This document shows positions 6,086-8,414 of a stretch of 8,414 nt of DNA, piece by piece (position 1 is the first letter of the stretch; every line of letters starts with the position of its first letter). The position numbers were made by a program, and so were the translations under genes. Below the pieces are notes generated by a model, which was given only the letters and a program-made list of their open reading frames with translations, had not been told where the DNA came from and made no database searches. This DNA is from Pseudomonadota bacterium (GTDB taxonomy: Bacteria; Myxococcota_A; Polyangia; Polyangiales; Sandaracinaceae), in NCBI GenBank assembly GCA_023427125.1, contig JAEZBP010000792.1, positions 1 to 8,414 on the forward strand. The letters are read 5' to 3'.

Positions 6086-7666
6086 TCAATGGGAGGCGAT
6101 CCCGCCGGCCGTGAGCTGATCGAGGACGCGGTCGAGGTTGAACGACGCGGGCTTCTGCCGCGGTGGGAACTGCTTCAGCGACTCGACGATGCTCGACACG
6201 TAGGCCTGCGCCGGGACGAGGAGGAAGGCGTGGTCGAGCACCCAGTCCCAGTAGGTGTTCGAATTCTCGGCGGCGCGCTCGAACGGATCGCGGCGCAGGT
6301 GGAAGATCTTCGGAATGCGCAGCGGTACGAACGGCTCGGCCCAGAGCGCCAGCGTCTTGGCGCGCTGCTCCATGAACACGAGCTTCCAGTCGTCGTACCG
6401 GAGCGCGACGAGCTCGCCGTCGTCGCTCACGTAGAAGAACTCGCGCCGCGGGCTCTCGTCGACCTCGCCGCTCAGGTACGGGAGCATGTCGTAGCCGTCG
6501 AGGTGCACGGTGTAGGACCTGCCGTTGGACTTCATGCCGCCGCGGAGCTTGCTCGCCGCGTCGGGGATGCCCGCCGCCGATAGCAGCGTCGTCATCCAGT
6601 CCTGATGCGACACGATGCCGTTCTTCACCTCGCCGGCGGGGAGCCTCTTCGGCCAGCGGACGAACGCGGGCACACGGAACGCGCCCTCCCAGTTGCTGTT
6701 CTTCTCGCTGCGGAACGGCGTGATCCCGGCGTCCGGCCACGAGTTGTAGTGCGGCCCGTTGTCGGTCGAATAGATCACGATCGTGTCCTCGGCGATGCCG
6801 AGCTCGTCGAGCTTGTCCAGCATCACGCCGACGAGCTCGTCGTGCCTCATCATCGTGTCGTTGTAGGGGCCCTGCCCGCTCCGGCCCACGTCCTCCGGGC
6901 GACAGTGGGTGCGGAAGTGCATGTGCGTGGTGTTCCACCAGACGAAGAACGGATTGCCCTCGTCGTGCTGGCGGTCGATGAAGTCCAGCGCGTGCTCGGT
7001 GATCTCCTCGTCGATGGTCTCCATCCGCTTCCTGTTCAGCGGGCCGGTGTCTCGGATCTTCCCGCCGGCCACGCTGTGGAGGACGCCGCGCGGACCGAAG
7101 CGCTTCCGGAATTTGGGGTCCTTCGGATAGTCCGGGTGCTCGGGCTCTTCCTCGGCGTTGAGATGATAGAGGTTGCCGAAGAACTCGTCGAAGCCGTGAT
7201 TGGTGGGGAGGTGATCGTCGCGATCACCAAGGTGGTTCTTGCCGAAGTGCCCGGTCGCGTATCCGAGGGGGTGCAGCAGGTCCGCGATGGTGGGGTCCTT
7301 CGTGCTCAGGCCGAGCGTGGCGCCGGGCATGCCGACCTTGGTGAGACCGGTGCGCAGGGGGTTCTGGCCGGTGATGAATGCGGCGCGGCCGGCCGTGCAG
7401 CTCTGCTGGCCGTAGTAGTCGGTGAAGCTCACGCCCTCTTCGGCGAGTCGATCGATGTTCGGGGTTCGATAGCCCATCATCCCGCGGTTGTTCGCGCTGA
7501 TGTTCCAGAACCCGATGTCGTCGCCCCACAGGACGAGGATGTTCGGACGCTCGCCCTTGGGCGCGCCGTTGCCCTTACGCCGGCCGTGGCCCTTCCGTTG
7601 GCCGTTGCCCTTCCGTTGGCCGTTGCCCTTCGCGTGCCCGTTACCCTTCGCCCGCTGCTTCGCCAT
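6086..7666 (-). CDS. Arylsulfatase, formylglycine-dependent (sulfatase family S1)
   Basis: The 526-residue protein hydrolyses sulfate esters; the substrate is unknown. The nucleophile motif C-T-A-G-R (90-94) fits C-x-[AP]-x-R, where the cysteine is converted to formylglycine. Other active-site features are WGDDIG (47-52, metal-binding Asp pair), GKNHLGD (142-148), THMH (247-250), TDNGPH (301-306, metal-binding Asp and Asn) and the K322 region. The closing segment is that of proteobacterial and actinobacterial arylsulfatases. The ATG at 7666 has GAGG five bases upstream; the frame is open to 7795, but that extension crosses the promoter region. Residues 7-40 are a tandem K-G-x-G-x-x repeat, an addition before the catalytic core, which starts near PNILVLWGDD. 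No signal peptide or membrane helix is visible, so the enzyme may be cytoplasmic, or its export route is not evident. No formylglycine-generating enzyme is encoded in the window, so one must be supplied from elsewhere. Confidence 0.93.
   Translation of the reverse strand: MAKQRAKGNGHAKGNGQRKGNGQRKGHGRRKGNGAPKGERPNILVLWGDDIGFWNISANNRGMMGYRTPNIDRLAEEGVSFTDYYGQQSCTAGRAAFITGQNPLRTGLTKVGMPGATLGLSTKDPTIADLLHPLGYATGHFGKNHLGDRDDHLPTNHGFDEFFGNLYHLNAEEEPEHPDYPKDPKFRKRFGPRGVLHSVAGGKIRDTGPLNRKRMETIDEEITEHALDFIDRQHDEGNPFFVWWNTTHMHFRTHCRPEDVGRSGQGPYNDTMMRHDELVGVMLDKLDELGIAEDTIVIYSTDNGPHYNSWPDAGITPFRSEKNSNWEGAFRVPAFVRWPKRLPAGEVKNGIVSHQDWMTTLLSAAGIPDAASKLRGGMKSNGRSYTVHLDGYDMLPYLSGEVDESPRREFFYVSDDGELVALRYDDWKLVFMEQRAKTLALWAEPFVPLRIPKIFHLRRDPFERAAENSNTYWDWVLDHAFLLVPAQAYVSSIVESLKQFPPRQKPASFNLDRVLDQLTAGGIASH
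7559..7648 (-). repeat. 18-bp tandem repeat encoding K-G-x-G-x-x hexads
   Basis: Five consecutive 18-bp units encode KGNGHA, KGNGQR, KGNGQR, KGHGRR and KGNGAP (sulfatase residues 7-36), followed by a partial KGER. The two central units, 7595-7612 and 7613-7630, are identical in DNA, which points to recent unit duplication; the outer units have diverged. Confidence 0.9.
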
Positions 7667-7670
7667 GGGT

Positions 7671-7676
7671 CCCTCT
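7671..7676 (-). promoter_or_regulatory. Ribosome binding site of the sulfatase gene
   Basis: AGAGGG on the minus strand, with GAGG five bases before the ATG at 7666. It is the clearest ribosome binding site in the window and decides against the longer open frame that begins at 7795. Confidence 0.65.
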
Positions 7677-7686
7677 GTGGTCTCGT

Positions 7687-7702
7687 GGCCTGATTGCAGG
7701 CC
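7687..7702 (-). repeat. Perfect inverted repeat in the sulfatase leader
   Basis: GGCCTG (7687-7692) and CAGGCC (7697-7702) flank a four-base spacer. It lies downstream of the candidate transcription start and about 10 bases upstream of the ribosome binding site, so it could form a leader hairpin or bind a regulator. Confidence 0.45.
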
Positions 7703-7725
7703 CGAACAGAGGCGCAGAGCGGCAG

Positions 7726-7754
7726 GATGTAACGGCCCTGCATCGTTACCGCAA
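7726..7754 (-). promoter_or_regulatory. Candidate sigma-70 promoter with embedded operator palindrome (sulfatase)
   Basis: On the minus strand TTGCGG (7754-7749) and TACATC (7731-7726) are separated by 17 bases, placing transcription start near 7719 and giving a leader of about 50 bases. A perfect 6-bp inverted repeat, GTAACG-N9-CGTTAC (7729-7749), fills the spacer and overlaps the edges of both elements. That is where a repressor site would be expected. It is read from sequence only; the hexamers match consensus moderately. Confidence 0.35.
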
Positions 7755-7868
7755 AGTGGCGATCTTCTCGCGGCACAGGGCGCGGACGTCATCACAGTGC
7801 CCGGCTTCGAAGGCGCGGCTCAGGGGTTTGCTGCGCCATGCCGCGACGAAGAACGCGCTGGAGGATCC
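7746..7868 (-). pseudogene. Possible 3' remnant of an unidentified gene
   Basis: About 40 codons ending in TAA (7746-7748) read as plausible protein, with mostly G or C in third positions and a tail including AFEAGHCDDVRALCREKIAT. No start codon with a ribosome binding site precedes it, and upstream the frame runs antisense into the neighbouring gene's end as shadow. I do not recognise the family. It may be the end of a gene truncated by rearrangement, or chance. The stop overlaps the candidate -35 of the sulfatase promoter. Confidence 0.25.
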
Positions 7869-7887
7869 AGACCTGCGATGTGCGCCA

Positions 7888-8414
7888 CTACTCGCCGGCC
7901 GGGCGGAGCGCTCCGCCCTCGAGCATCCACGCGAAGCTGCGGCGGCCGTCCTCGAAGCGGAGCGGGACGATCTCGACCCGCTCGTCGGCGCGTCCCTCGC
8001 TCCACACGATGACGAGCTCCGCGTCGATCGCGCCTCGGCCCTCGGTCTCGCGGCGGACCTCGACGCGGTAGGTGCCGCTCGCGAGCTCGTCGACGTCGAA
8101 GGCCTCGAGGCCGTGCTCGGGATGGACGTCGAGGGGGCGGGTGAGCGGGCGCTCGGGATGCGCGGCATAGAGCGTGAGGCCCGCGTCGGGGTGCGCGAAG
8201 GTGAGGGTGACGCGCAGGGGGCTCGCGCTTCGGAGGACGCCGCTCCGCCGGCGGAGGCGATCGAGCTGTGCGAGCCGTACCGGGGCGCCCGCCGCCTCGT
8301 GGCGGAGGCGCGCGTAGCGCACCGAGGACCAGAGCTGCGCGATGCGCGCAAGCCCGGTGCTCGCGCCCGGCTCGGCGGTCTCTCTCACGCGCTGCACGAG
8401 GCGCAGCGCCTCGT
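7888..8414 (-). CDS. C-terminal part of an unidentified protein, possible DUF2135-like end (5' end outside window)
   Basis: The frame is open to the window edge and ends at TAG 7888-7890, giving about 175 C-terminal residues. A GTG at 8397 could be read as a start, but the coding character continues to the edge, so the gene is probably longer. The first visible part is helical and rich in Arg and Ala. It is followed by a beta-rich domain with VTLTFAHPDAGLTLYAAHP, a GLEAFDVDELASGTYRVEV strand pair and a closing LRFEDGRRSFAWMLEGGALR. The pattern of an aspartate-containing strand followed by G-x-Y-x-V-x-V recalls the DUF2135 or carbohydrate-binding-like domains that end some VIT/von Willebrand A proteins; this is a tentative resemblance, not a firm assignment. 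The final 24 residues recur as a degraded copy upstream of the RND gene. Probably exported, but the N terminus is not visible. Confidence 0.7.
   Translation of the reverse strand, partial: EALRLVQRVRETAEPGASTGLARIAQLWSSVRYARLRHEAAGAPVRLAQLDRLRRRSGVLRSASPLRVTLTFAHPDAGLTLYAAHPERPLTRPLDVHPEHGLEAFDVDELASGTYRVEVRRETEGRGAIDAELVIVWSEGRADERVEIVPLRFEDGRRSFAWMLEGGALRPAGE

Noticed and set aside
5340..6938. A 532-codon open frame on the minus strand
   Set aside because: It overlaps the sulfatase in another frame and runs across the convergent gap and the DUF2254 gene. It is Arg/Pro/Ala-rich with no coding signature.
7559..7648. The 18-bp repeats as a CRISPR array
   Set aside because: The units are contiguous with no spacers and keep a reading frame, so this is a coding tandem repeat.
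6605..7693. A 362-codon open frame on the plus strand with Val-rich sequence
   Set aside because: It is antisense to the sulfatase catalytic core. Its hydrophobic repeats near the end are just the complement of the K-G-x-G repeat.

Overview
The window is about 70% G+C, with coding frames that use G or C at almost every third position. It holds five protein genes of a free-living Gram-negative kind. The protein families (FG-GAP/VCBS repeats, an MMPL/RND exporter, DUF2254, a sulfatase) and the very high GC suggest a myxobacterium-like member of the Myxococcota, perhaps in or near Polyangiales. That is an inference from style; no marker gene is present.

Layout. 1-80: nothing recognisable. 81-710 (+): a short FG-GAP/VCBS protein with three calcium-binding blade motifs and a poorly coding first third, which contains three back-to-back hairpins. 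729-1766 (-): an unrecognised helical 345-residue protein, convergent with the first. 1832-4323 (-): a 12-helix RND/MMPL transporter interrupted by a one-base deletion near 2176. It reads in the same direction as the 345-residue gene and lies 65 bases upstream of it, so the two could be co-transcribed. 4324-4573: a divergent intergenic region that carries a degenerate copy of the 3' end of the gene at the right edge of the window. 4574-5938 (+): a DUF2254 membrane protein. 5939-6085: a convergent gap with a GC hairpin. 6086-7666 (-): a C-type (formylglycine) arylsulfatase with a basic Lys-Gly-Asn hexapeptide repeat at its N terminus. 7667-7887: the sulfatase promoter region with a candidate operator, plus a possible 3' gene remnant. 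7888-8414 (-): the C-terminal part of a protein with a possible DUF2135-like end, whose 5' end lies outside the window.

The genes do not form an obvious pathway, and I found no convincing new multi-gene system. The points most worth following up are the precise RND frameshift, the duplicated gene-end fragment (4365-4435 and 7888-7959), the palindrome between the -10 and -35 elements of the sulfatase promoter, and the repeat-built sulfatase N terminus. I saw no tRNA, rRNA, CRISPR array, insertion sequence or origin.
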